In this document: positions 33,970 to 43,303 of the stretch, piece after piece
Position numbering within the stretch: position 1 is the stretch's first letter
How the letters are laid out: the number at the start of each line of letters is the position of its first letter
From: Mytilisepta virgata
Lineage: Eukaryota; Mollusca; Bivalvia; Mytilida; Mytilidae
Assembly: GCA_028015205.1 (NCBI GenBank)
Contig: CM051516.1
Location: forward strand, 24,604,593 to 24,668,592
Reading direction: 5' to 3'
DNA: 64,000 nt
Notes under the pieces: generated by a model
The model's input: only the letters and a program-made list of their open reading frames with translations
Told to the model about the DNA's origin: nothing
Database searches by the model: none
Position numbers and translations under genes: made by a program

Positions 33970-35574
33970 ATGGATAACTCCAGAAATTTTGATGATTCTC
34001 TGAATGAGAGCACACATAGTCGAAACGTACCTGAAAATCTAATGGAATTTGATGTGGTGGACGAAGTAGTTGGTACCCCCGTCAGGTCCCCAAGAGATTA
34101 CAATAATAGGGCTAATATGGGCCAAGTTGATTTCAATAGAATGTGGCAAGACATGGAAAACAAATTTCAAAGTCACCAGGCTCAAATGAAAGCCCAAATT
34201 GAAGAAATGATTTCACGAGTAAATGCTGAAATCTCAGTAATTAAAGATGGGCTTCAAAACCCAAGTTCTCTAAGAAATCAATTAGAATCTGGAGACCACC
34301 ATAACAATGGCTCGTCAGTACCACAATTGTCACAACCTCCTATAAATTATAATGAAAATACATGTACTATAAATAGAGAAAATCAACACAATATATCTGC
34401 AGCTAATAATTTTATTAGTAACAGTAGTTCAGTTGGTCAGTGTAGACAACATGTTGATCATACTATTAACACTCAGTTGAATATGACAAATGCTGGTCCT
34501 CGGCAGTCTTGTAGTTTGCCAAATAGTTACAAAAATTCAACCTCATTGTCTGGAAACAGTAGTCAAAATCAAAATGCTGGTGCTAAAATGAAGCCACAGT
34601 ATTATGATGGGTCTGAAGATCTAGACGATTATTTGGCACAATACGAAATTTTAGCAGATTTAAACTCGTGGAGTTACGAAGCCAAATCATTATATTTAGC
34701 AAGTAGTCTAAAAGGTGATGCGAGAGCTTTACTTTCGGAATTGAGTTCTCTTGAGAGGCGTGATTATGAGTGTCTTGTCAAGATATTGACAGTGAGATTT
34801 GGTTCTTGGAATCGTGCTGAGATCTACAAGGCCAATCTGCAGACGAGGGTCAAACGTCGTGATGAGTCAATATCAGAAGTGGCCCAATCAATAAAAAAAT
34901 TAACCAGGCAAGCATATCCTAACGCACCGTACAGTGTAATTTCCACACTGGCCAGGGATCATTTTATTGATGCTCTCCCTGAGGCAGATATGAGGCTTCG
35001 TCTCCGTGAGGCGCAAGTCAATGACATATCAGATGCAGAGATTTTAGCTATGCGGCTGGAGGCGTATCGTGTTGCGGATCGCCAAAAGTCAAGTAGGAAG
35101 AATATGCACTTTGCAAACCAAGTCAGTACGGATGGTTGTCCGGATCCCACATTACAGGACTCCACAGTAAAATCTATTGTTGATGGTTTTAGGCATGAGT
35201 TCAAAGGGTTGGCTAATGATCTCAAGCAAGTTGTCAAATCTCAGCCTAAACCTGAAAAAGAAAAACAGAGTTTTAGATCAAACCATGGAAATCAAAATAG
35301 TAGAGATCAAAATTATAATAATGGTTGGTCAAATAACAACGGTTTCCAAACCCGTAGATACAATGGTGGTTCGAGTACTGGTCATTTTAATCAGTACACC
35401 AATGGCCAAAATAGACCTTATAACAACGGTGAAAATAGATCTTATAACAATGGACAAAATAGATATAACAATAATTTGAACCCATATAGAACTGGTTTCC
35501 AGGGAAACCAAAATATGTCGAGCACAGGGGCCAGTGCAAGACAAATGAGACAAGGCCCACCACAGTCCGGTTAA
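33970..35574 (+). CDS. gag: Gag polyprotein of the Gypsy-type element
   Basis: 534 codons from the first ATG (33970) to TAA. The frame is open from 33847, but the earlier part has no ATG. A 5' half with a Met/Gln-rich coiled stretch (about 34140-34260, DMENKFQSHQAQMKAQIEEM) and an Asn/Ser-rich linker precedes a retrotransposon capsid-like region (about 34590-35100) with YYDGSEDLDDYLAQYE, LKGDARALL and ARDHFIDALPEADMR. The C-terminus (35280-35570) is an Asn/Gly/Arg tail with repeated NGQNR/NNGENR units and no CCHC zinc knuckle, unusual for a Gypsy Gag. Basic RNA binding by the Arg/Asn tail is inferred. Intact in this copy. Confidence 0.9.
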   Translation: MDNSRNFDDSLNESTHSRNVPENLMEFDVVDEVVGTPVRSPRDYNNRANMGQVDFNRMWQDMENKFQSHQAQMKAQIEEMISRVNAEISVIKDGLQNPSSLRNQLESGDHHNNGSSVPQLSQPPINYNENTCTINRENQHNISAANNFISNSSSVGQCRQHVDHTINTQLNMTNAGPRQSCSLPNSYKNSTSLSGNSSQNQNAGAKMKPQYYDGSEDLDDYLAQYEILADLNSWSYEAKSLYLASSLKGDARALLSELSSLERRDYECLVKILTVRFGSWNRAEIYKANLQTRVKRRDESISEVAQSIKKLTRQAYPNAPYSVISTLARDHFIDALPEADMRLRLREAQVNDISDAEILAMRLEAYRVADRQKSSRKNMHFANQVSTDGCPDPTLQDSTVKSIVDGFRHEFKGLANDLKQVVKSQPKPEKEKQSFRSNHGNQNSRDQNYNNGWSNNNGFQTRRYNGGSSTGHFNQYTNGQNRPYNNGENRSYNNGQNRYNNNLNPYRTGFQGNQNMSSTGASARQMRQGPPQSG

Positions 35575-36866
35575 ATATATCCAAATTTGGAGATCAAGGG
35601 TTATTTGTAGCCGCAAAGATCCAAAATGATTGTATAAATATGTTGATTGATACTGGTGCCAGTGTCACCATACTGAATAAAACTGTTTTTGATAAATTGT
35701 ACCCTTCCCCTCCAAATTTTTTAGAACCTGTGCAGTTAAGTTTAGTAACTGCTACAGGTGAGATTGCTCCATTTTATGGAAAGAAAATTGTTGATATTAC
35801 CATTGGAGATCATATGTATAGCCAAGAAATTTTGGTGGCCGATATTCAAAACGATGGAATTCTGGGAGTTGATTTTTTGTCACCTAATAAAATAGATGTA
35901 CTTTTAAGTAAAAGTTGTTTGATGATAAGAGGAAAGAAAATTCCATGTTTTCATTTTGATAAAAAGTTGAAACCGACAGTTTGTCGTGTTGCTGTGACTG
36001 AGGACATAGTAGTTCCTCCAGGATCAGAGATCCTAGTTCAAGGAAAAATTGTTGATCCCATTATTAATATTGAAACTGGTTTAGTCAGTTCAGTGTCAAA
36101 TATTGATAAGACAGGGCTTATGATGGCTTATGAGTTAGTTAATATTGAGAATGAACTGGTTCCCCTTAGATTGATGAATATCACAGATAAAGTCTGTAAA
36201 ATGAAGAAACATACTATTACTGCTCAGTTAGAGGCTGTTGACCCACGAAACCCTGTTATTTCTAAAAATAAAGTTGAACACAACAAAGTTGATGTAAATA
36301 ATGTTGTCGTTTCTGATGTGATACCCCCTCATTTAGTAGACTTATACCAAAATAGTTGTGAAGGCCTTGATGAAAAGGAGAAGGCCCAATTTAGAGCCCT
36401 CCTTATAAAATTTCAGGATGCTTTTTCGAAAGATCCTAAAGATATTGGTACTACACCCCTTATTGAGCACACCATAGATACCGGTGATGCGAGACCAATT
36501 AAAATACCACCCCGAAGAATCCCAATATCAAAGATAAAAGAGGCCGAACAAGAGATGGAAGAAATGGCTGAACGTAACATAATTGAGCCCAGTGACAGTC
36601 CCTGGTGTTCACCAGTTGTTTTAATAACCAAAAACGATGGGTCATTGCGATTTTGCATTGATTACCGTCAGTTGAATGCTAGAACTATAAAATCTGGTCA
36701 GCCTATTAATCGAATTGACGATTCATTAGATGCCTTGTCGGGTGCTAAACTGTTCTCAGTTTTAGACCTAAGGAGTGGGTATTGGAATGTCAAAATAGCA
36801 GATCAAGATCGCCCGAAGACAGCTTTTGCAATACCTGGCAGTGGCTTGTGGCAGTTTAAGAAAATG
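35490..36866 (+). CDS. pol: Pol, 5' part: aspartic protease and N-terminal half of reverse transcriptase
   Basis: The frame, -1 relative to gag, is open from 35490, overlapping gag by 85 nt. Protease: LIDTGASVTIL (active-site DTG at about 35646), flap/second half with DGILGVDFL. RT: fingers from about 36490 (PPRRIPISKIKEAEQEM), WCSPVVLITKNDGSLRFCID, RQLNARTIKSGQP and FSVLDLRSGYW carrying the first catalytic Asp. Reading ends at LWQFKKM, where the 1.4-kb insertion begins. The RT is completed after it at 38275. Expression as Gag-Pol through frameshifting is indicated by the slippery heptamer at 35502. Confidence 0.9.
35502..35508 (+). promoter_or_regulatory. -1 ribosomal frameshift slippery site G-GGA-AAC
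   Basis: GGGAAAC sits with GGA AAC in gag-frame codons, 12 nt after the pol frame opens and 66 nt before the gag stop. That is the X XXY YYZ arrangement needed for -1 slippage into pol. Downstream, GGGGCC (about 35527) can pair with GGCCC (about 35554), and GCAC with GTGC in its loop, a possible stimulatory hairpin or pseudoknot. The heptamer type is known from simple retroviruses. Function here is inferred. Confidence 0.6.
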
Positions 36867-38271
36867 GGTCAAAGACACAAATGGCCGGGTTGCTGGGTGT
36901 TATTGTAGTGGTGACAAAGGTGATTAAAAGATCATATTGCACATGGGAAATAATTCTTGAAATAATTCCATAAAGTGAGGTGCACATCTTCAATATATAT
37001 AGAAACATTCTATGAAGTTTCAAGGATGTGGGTGAAAAACTGTAGGAGGAGTTGATTTCACAAAATAGGTACCCTCTATTGAAGATGTCAATAAAAAACG
37101 ACTAAGTTCCAATGTTTGGAAAAATGGGAAATAATTCCTGAAATAATTCCATAAAGTGAGGTGCACATCTTCAATATATATAGAAACATTCTATGAAGTT
37201 TCAAGGATGTGGGTGAAAAACTGTAGGAGGAGTTGATTTCACAAAATAGGTACCCTCTATTGAAGATGTCAATAAAAAAACAACTAAGTTCCAATGTTTG
37301 GAAAAATGGGAAATAATTCCTGAAATAATTCCATAAAGTGAGGTGCACATCTTCAATATATATAGAAACATTCTATGAAGTTTCAAGGATGTGGGTGAAA
37401 AACTGTAGGAGGAGTTGATTTCACAAAATAGGTACCCTCTATTGAAGATGTCAATAAAAAACGACTAAGTTCCAAGGTTTGGAAAAATGGGAAATAATTC
37501 CTGAAATAATTCCATAAAGTGAGGTGCACATCTTCAATATATATAGAAACATTCTATTAAGTTTCAAGGATGTGGGTGAAAAATTGTAGGAGGAGTTGAT
37601 TTCACAAAATAGGTACCCTCTATTGAAGATGTCAATAAAAAAACAACTAAGTTCCAAAGTTTGGAAAAATGGGAAATAATTCCTGAAATAACTCCATAAA
37701 GTGAGGTGCACATCTTCAATATATATAGAAACATTCTATGAAGTTTCAAGGATGTGGGTGAAAAACTGTAGGAGGAGTTGATTTCACAAAATAGGTACCC
37801 TCTATTGAAGATGTCAATAAAAAAACAACTAAGTTCCAAAGTTTGGAAAAATGGGAAATAATTCCTGAAATAACTCCATAAAGTGAGGTGCACATCTTCA
37901 ATATATATAGAAACATTCTATGAAGTTTCAAGGATGTGGGTGAAAAACTGTAGGAGGAGTTGATTTCACAAAATAGGTATCCTCTATTGAAGATGTCAAT
38001 AAAAAACGACTAAGTTCCAAAGTTTGGAAAAATGGGAAATAATTCCTGAAATAATTCCATAAAGTGAGGTGCACATCTTCAATATATATAGAAACATTCT
38101 ATGAAGTTTCAAGGATGTGGGTGAAAAACTGTAGGAGGAGTTGATTTCACAAAATAGGTACCCATTTTCCCCGCCCGCCCGCCGCCGCCGCCGCCCGCCC
38201 GCCGCCCGCCCGCCGCCCGCCCGACATTCACCATACTATAACCCGGATTTGCACTCTGTGCAACCCGGCCA
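36867..38271. mobile_element. Satellite-bearing insertion in RT: seven ~181-bp units and a GC microsatellite
   Basis: Splits RT between LWQFKKM and MPFGLCNAP. AAAATG is present on both sides (36861-36866, 38272-38277), a likely 6-bp target duplication. Inverted TGGCCGGGTTGC (36882-36893) and GCAACCCGGCCA (38260-38271) lie at or near the ends; the left copy is 15 bp inside. The core has seven starts of CAAGGATGTGGGTG spaced 181-183 bp, almost identical to each other, then a CCGCCCGCC tract (38168-38222). Non-autonomous, no ORF. Minus-strand open frames here merely reflect the 181-bp unit. Confidence 0.85.
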
Positions 38272-38274
38272 AAA

Positions 38275-40713
38275 ATGCCATTCGGCTTGTGTAATGCTCC
38301 TGCCACTTTTGTTAGATTGATGGAAAAGGTTTTAAGGGGCTTATCCTTTAAAATTTGTCTAGTTTATCTAGACGACATTATAGTTATGTCAAAGACATTT
38401 GAAGAGCATCTTGATAATTTAGCTCAAGTCATTTCATGCTTACAACAAGCTGATTTAAAATTGCATCCAAAGAAATGTGATTTATTTAAAGAAAAAGTAT
38501 CCTTTTTGGGACATGTTGTTAGTGCAGACGGTGTTGCTACTGACCCTGCAAAGTTAGAATCTGTGATGAATTGGCCCGTTCCCAAAAATTTAAAACAAGT
38601 GCGATCATTTATCGGTTTTTGTTCGTACTACCGAAGATTTATTAAAGGATTTGCTGATATAGCTCGTCCATTACATAAGCTGACTGAGGCAGGTCAGAAG
38701 TTTGAATTTAATGATATATGTTTGAAAGCTTTTGAAACCTTAAAGGCTGCCCTTACTAGTGCACCTATATTAGGTTACCCCAATGCTGAAGGTTCTTTTG
38801 TATTAGATACCGATGCAAGTAATGAGGGTATGGGGTCTGTTTTGTCCCAAACTCAAAATGGAGTTGAGCGAGTTATTGCTTACTTTAGCAAAGCATTTTC
38901 CAAGCAGGAACGCAGATACTGCGTCACCAGAAGAGAACTTCTTGCCGTAGTGGCATCCATAAAACATTTCCACCACTATTTGTATGGTCATAAATTTTTA
39001 GTTCACAGTGACCATGGTGCTTTGAGGTGGATTTTTAATTTTAAAAACCCTGAAGGTCAGCTAGCTCGATGGCTTGAGACCCTGGCTACTTACGATTTTA
39101 AGATTGAACATCGAGCTGGTCGAGTCCACTCAAATGCTGATGGCTTATCTAGACGTCCATGTTGTGAGTCAGGATGTAATTACTGCCTCCGAGCTGAAAC
39201 GAGATATGAAAATAACTCACATTTAATGAGTCCAATTTTGGAAAATGAGAAATGTAGATTTGAAAATATAAATGTAGATGAGAATGTTTCCAATAATATT
39301 AGTAACCCTTGTGTAAATGCTGTGACTAGGTCCCAGACAAAATCTGGAAGTTCGACCGAGTCGGATGATAAATTGCACTTTGGGAATGACAAATCTTTGT
39401 TCGATGAACAAAGACGGGATCCGGTTATTGGGAAAGTCATTGAATGGGTTTTGAATAAAGAACGTCCTGATTGGCAGAAAATATCAGCTGAAGGTGTTGA
39501 ATTGAAATTTTACTGGTCAAGGTTTGATTCTCTTGATATGAGAGATGATATTTTGTGTCATAAATTTGAAAATGATGTTGGAAATAAAGTTACATGGCAA
39601 ATTTTACTGCCCATCAGTTTACGTAAAACTGTGTTGAATTATTTACATAATGTCCCTACTGCTGGACATCTTGGTGTTAAAAAGACTTTAGTGAAAGTCC
39701 GGTCCAGATATTTTTGGTATGGATTGAGACGAGACGTTGAATACTGGATCTCAAAATGTGATATTTGTACATCCAGAAAAGGTCCTAGTAGAAAGCCCAA
39801 AGCCCCTTTGAGAATATATTCTGTTGGTGTTCCTATGGAACGTTTAGCCATTGATGTGACAGGCCCCTTTCCCAGATCGAAACAAGGCAATAGATTTATC
39901 CTTGTCATTAGTGATTATTTTACAAAATGGACTCAAGCTTTTGCTATGAGAGATCAAGAAGCTCCTACTGTTGCAAATATTTTAGTAAACGAGGTTATTT
40001 CCCTTTTTGGTGTGCCTCGTTTGCTACACAGTGACAAAGGTTCAAACTTTGAGTCAAATGTGTTTACTGAAATGTGTAAGCTTCTTGGAATTGACAAAAC
40101 ACGGACTACCACCAAAAGACCCCAATCTGATGGTATGGTAGAACGTAATATTAAAACCATAAAAGAAATGTTGTCTGCCTTTGTTGATACAAACCAAAAA
40201 AACTGGGATGTAAATATACCTTTACTGATGATGGCTTATCGGTCAGCAATTCATGCGTCCACTGGAGTCAGTCCCTGCTCCATGATGTTGGGAAGATAGA
40301 TAACTCTTCCGGTTGAACTTCTTCTGGGTATCCCTGAAAAAGAAAATGTTGAATTTACAAATGCTACCCAATATGCGTATGAATTGGCTGAAAGTATGAA
40401 TCTCATACATGATTTTGCCCGAAATCGATTGAAGTTAACTGGTCAAACCATGCAGAAGTATTATAATCATAAAACATTGTATAAACAGTATGAACCTGGA
40501 ACTCCTATTTGGTTTCATAATCCTAAATCCACAAAAGGATTAAGTAGAAAATTACAACCCCAGTGGTGTGGTCCATTTATTGTGACACATAAATTGAACG
40601 ATGTAATTTATAGAATTCAAGAAACTCAAAAATCCAAACCTAAAGTTGTCCACCATGATAGATTGAAATTATATACTGGAGACAACGCTCCAAAGTGGTT
40701 TACCCCTAGTTAA
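38275..40713 (+). pseudogene. pol: Pol, 3' part: rest of RT, RNase H, integrase; in-frame stop
   Basis: Residues count from the Met of MPFGLCNAP. YLDD at 31-34 (RT catalytic pair). RNase H at about 175-290 with DTD (178-180), Glu221, Asp246 and Asp289. Integrase HHCC finger His458, His465, Cys495, Cys498. Catalytic core Asp527, Asp587 and Glu623. An in-frame TAG at 40297-40299 follows MMLGR. The same frame then continues to 40713 with the C-terminal integrase domain (WCGPFIV, a GPY/F-type motif, and VVHHDRLKLY). All catalytic residues are present. One nonsense change and the upstream insertion are the only lesions I see. Confidence 0.9.
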
Positions 40714-40775
40714 ATTGTTTAAAATACAAATAGATAAAACAACATGTAGTATTGTCATTATTTTGGCAATTTGAT

Positions 40776-41148
40776 GGTTATATGAGCATCTACTGTAGAG
40801 AATGCTCTCGTAGATGCATAACCAACAATTGTTTCTTGTCTATTATGTATAACTTTGAAATAAATGCTGTTCCATTTAGTTGAAATATAAATGTATTATT
40901 CATGTAGAATTTCTTAATTACGACCTGTCAGTTAGGTGTCGTTGGTCTATCGGAAAGAATGTTGATTGAAAAGTTTATAAAATATCGTGTATAGAAAGAA
41001 CAGTGGTTGAAAAGATCTTTATATATAGATGATTTGTATTTGTTCGAGTATTGATTATATTCCTTTTATGCTAATGGTATACAAGTATTAAAAGTAGAGC
41101 TTATGGAAGCCTCCATTGTAGAGAATGCTCTCATGGATGGTGTAAGCT
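40776..41148 (+). other. Two related RNA hairpins between pol and the third gene
   Basis: Hairpin 1 (40776-40823): GGTTAT...GCATCTAC, loop TGTAGAGAATGCTCTC, GTAGATGCATAACC. Hairpin 2 (41098-41148): AGCTTA...CCTCCAT, the identical 16-nt loop, ATGGATGG...TAAGCT. Stem bases differ while pairing is kept: the loop-closing C-G becomes T-A, the third pair T-A becomes C-G, and the outer arms GGTTAT/ATAACC become AGCTTA/TAAGCT. The loop can itself form GAGA/TCTC. This pattern points to selection on RNA structure. Position and duplication recall constitutive transport elements of simple retroviruses, an analogy only. Confidence 0.65.
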
Positions 41149-41346
41149 ATAGTGCAAATATGAAGTAATTTATATATGTTTACCAAGTTAAACATCTCTG
41201 TAGAATATCTGTATGGAAGACAGGAAGCAGACTGATCACCTGTAATTCGTCTTTCCCTACAAATAAAGTGAGAATAGATAAATATATAAGTTATTACGTA
41301 AAGTTATATTTTTATTTAAAATGTTGAATTTTTGTTTTAATTGCAG

Positions 41347-42606
41347 ATTACTCAATGGTCTTGTGGACTTTGTGGAACCCAGGAATTCAAGAGCCCACCC
41401 AAGGCCGTCATTAGACGCCACATCCTAGAGCAACATAGTGGCTTTGGCTTCAGATGTAATGGATGTAGTAAGATCTTCGGAAGAGCAGACCAACGCCACC
41501 AGGGTTGCAAGTATCCCAATGGGGGGAATGCAACCCTGATGAGCCGTTTAACTGGAAAGTCTGGGCCAGCTGTAGAGGCCGAGTATGAAATCTTTAAGAA
41601 GTCGGCAGAGGATCATATCAAAGCCAACCATACTACACACAGGGTACCTATACCTACCAAACCAGTAAAGAGGGCAAGCAGTGAGCCTGGCTTCAAGAAG
41701 CCACCAGCCAAACGTCAGAGGAGTATGTCTGTGGCATCAGCGCCCATGGTGTCACCACTGTCCAAAGTTGAGCCTCCCCCTGCCATTACCTACAGTACAA
41801 GTAAGTCTTGTGCTGTAGCCAGAAAGGGAATAATATTGGACAGTGGAACAGTTGATGGGGATGCTGATCTCCCCTTGGCTACCAAGGTACCGGTATCTGA
41901 AGTTCCTGAGGAGTCAGATGAGGTGGGGACTACAGTTGATAGTGTTTCTGAGGGCCCATCCTCATGCATCTCTGATGCTGAGGATGGTGAGATCCAATCC
42001 CAGCCGGATGATCAACTCAGCATTGCAGTTGATCCCTCAGAGACACTAAATGCCTTCAGCATGTCCACACCTCCCCCTAGTAGACAGGACTTCAGGAAGG
42101 TTGCTGCGCGTGCAGAAACCACAGAGACTGCAACTAGCAGTCGAGTAGACATGGCCACCACCGCCAATACCACCAGGCGTGTGGCACAGGATATTCAAGC
42201 TAGTGTGACGGAGGTAAAGCTGGCGTCCTGGAGCGACGCACAGAATGGGAGAGTTGTTCTCGATGTAGGGGGTACCAGGTTTGTGACATCAAAAGCCACA
42301 CTCAGAAGTGACCCAGGATCATTGCTCGCTGCAATGATCCAACCTGGTTCCCGCATGCACCATTTGAGGTGCGATGATTTCAATGCTCCTATTTACTTCC
42401 TTGACCGGGACCCAGCTCACTTCCGCCACATCTTGAACTACTTGAGATTAGGTAGCTCCTGGTCAGTTCAATCCTTACCTAGAGAGGCAAGGTACCTATA
42501 TGACATAAGGGCCGAAGCTGAACATTATATGTTGAAAGGGTTGATTGAAACTTTAAACAGGAGAATTGCCATACTGAGTGAAGCCCGCTTCGATGTAATT
42601 ATTTAA
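41347..42606 (+). CDS. Third gene of the element: zinc-finger-like N-terminus plus BTB/KCTD-type domain
   Basis: 419 codons following the acceptor TTTTAATTGCAG (AG 41345-41346). An in-frame TAA lies just upstream and the first internal ATG comes after the finger region, so splicing to a leader ATG (32752-32787) is needed. N-terminus: CGLC-X15-H-X4-H (about 41362-41433), then CNGC-X10-H-X2-C. Next come basic NLS-like patches (KPVKRASSEPGFKK, PPAKRQRS) and an acidic Ser/Glu-rich linker. The C-terminus from about 42250 reads VVLDVGGTRFVTSKATLRSD, then YFLDRDPAHFRHILNYLRLG and LPREARYLYDI, the KCTD/Kv T1 tetramerisation signature. Sits where env would be, between integrase and the polypurine tract. 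GC content is visibly higher than gag/pol. Probable host-derived nuclear, oligomeric nucleic-acid-binding protein. Intact. Confidence 0.85.
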   Translation: MTQWSCGLCGTQEFKSPPKAVIRRHILEQHSGFGFRCNGCSKIFGRADQRHQGCKYPNGGNATLMSRLTGKSGPAVEAEYEIFKKSAEDHIKANHTTHRVPIPTKPVKRASSEPGFKKPPAKRQRSMSVASAPMVSPLSKVEPPPAITYSTSKSCAVARKGIILDSGTVDGDADLPLATKVPVSEVPEESDEVGTTVDSVSEGPSSCISDAEDGEIQSQPDDQLSIAVDPSETLNAFSMSTPPPSRQDFRKVAARAETTETATSSRVDMATTANTTRRVAQDIQASVTEVKLASWSDAQNGRVVLDVGGTRFVTSKATLRSDPGSLLAAMIQPGSRMHHLRCDDFNAPIYFLDRDPAHFRHILNYLRLGSSWSVQSLPREARYLYDIRAEAEHYMLKGLIETLNRRIAILSEARFDVII

Positions 42607-43285
42607 ATTTTAATGTGGTTTAAGTTGCATACAGTTATATATTTTAATGTAGCTTTAAACTGCATACAGTTGACATATTTTCTATTTTATATAGAAAATT
42701 TATATTTAGTTGATATTTTGATTATAATGTCTAATTAGAGACATTTCATTCATACCTGTCAGTGGTATGCCATATTCAACCGCTAAGATGTCGTTCCAAG
42801 TGTCCATTCTCCAATTGATGACGATGTGTTACCATTTCCAAAGATGTACCTGAAGAATAAGAAGGACAATTCATAGTGCTATTTATTCGCTTGTGAGGAC
42901 ATTCACAAAGACAGTGCTTTTTATGTATTCATTGTAAATTTCTTATGAAAATTGTGTATATTTAATTATTAGGAATATGTATTGCTATGAGAAAGTATGT
43001 TATTTGACATTGTATAATATTGTTCTTGAATGTCAAATATATTTCTTTTTGTATATCAATTGGTAGGAGTATATAACGAGATTTTTAAGTATATGAGTGA
43101 ACATTTCATTTTTATTTTTTGAGCTATCTTTGAGCATTATGCTATGATATATTTAATTTTTCATAAAGATAAAGTAATGAAATGAAAAGTAATATGCATT
43201 GAAATATTTTCTTTCTATTTAAGTGTGTTACTTGATAAAATTTTATACTTACGGTAATTCTTTCACTCTATTGGAGACCAATTCC
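42607..43285 (+). other. Non-coding 3' region of the element
   Basis: AT-rich sequence between the third gene and the polypurine tract. No open frame or repeat of note, apart from the direct repeat of GCATACAGTT(A/G) with TATTTTAATGTAG (about 42620-42675). Confidence 0.6.
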
Positions 43286-43303
43286 AAAGTGAGGTGGGGG
43301 CAG
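43286..43303 (+). other. Polypurine tract
   Basis: AAAGTGAGGTGGGGGCAG lies directly before the 3' LTR TG. It is purine-rich apart from two T and a C, and in the position of plus-strand priming. Confidence 0.75.

Noticed and set aside
37088..38306. Repeated minus-strand frames of 60-109 codons
   Set aside because: Products of the 181-bp satellite unit and the adjacent GC microsatellite; no start context and identical by repetition.
38275..40299. Independent gene starting at ATG 38275
   Set aside because: The ATG is an internal RT methionine (MPFGLCNAP) placed at an apparent start by the insertion; the frame is the continuation of pol.
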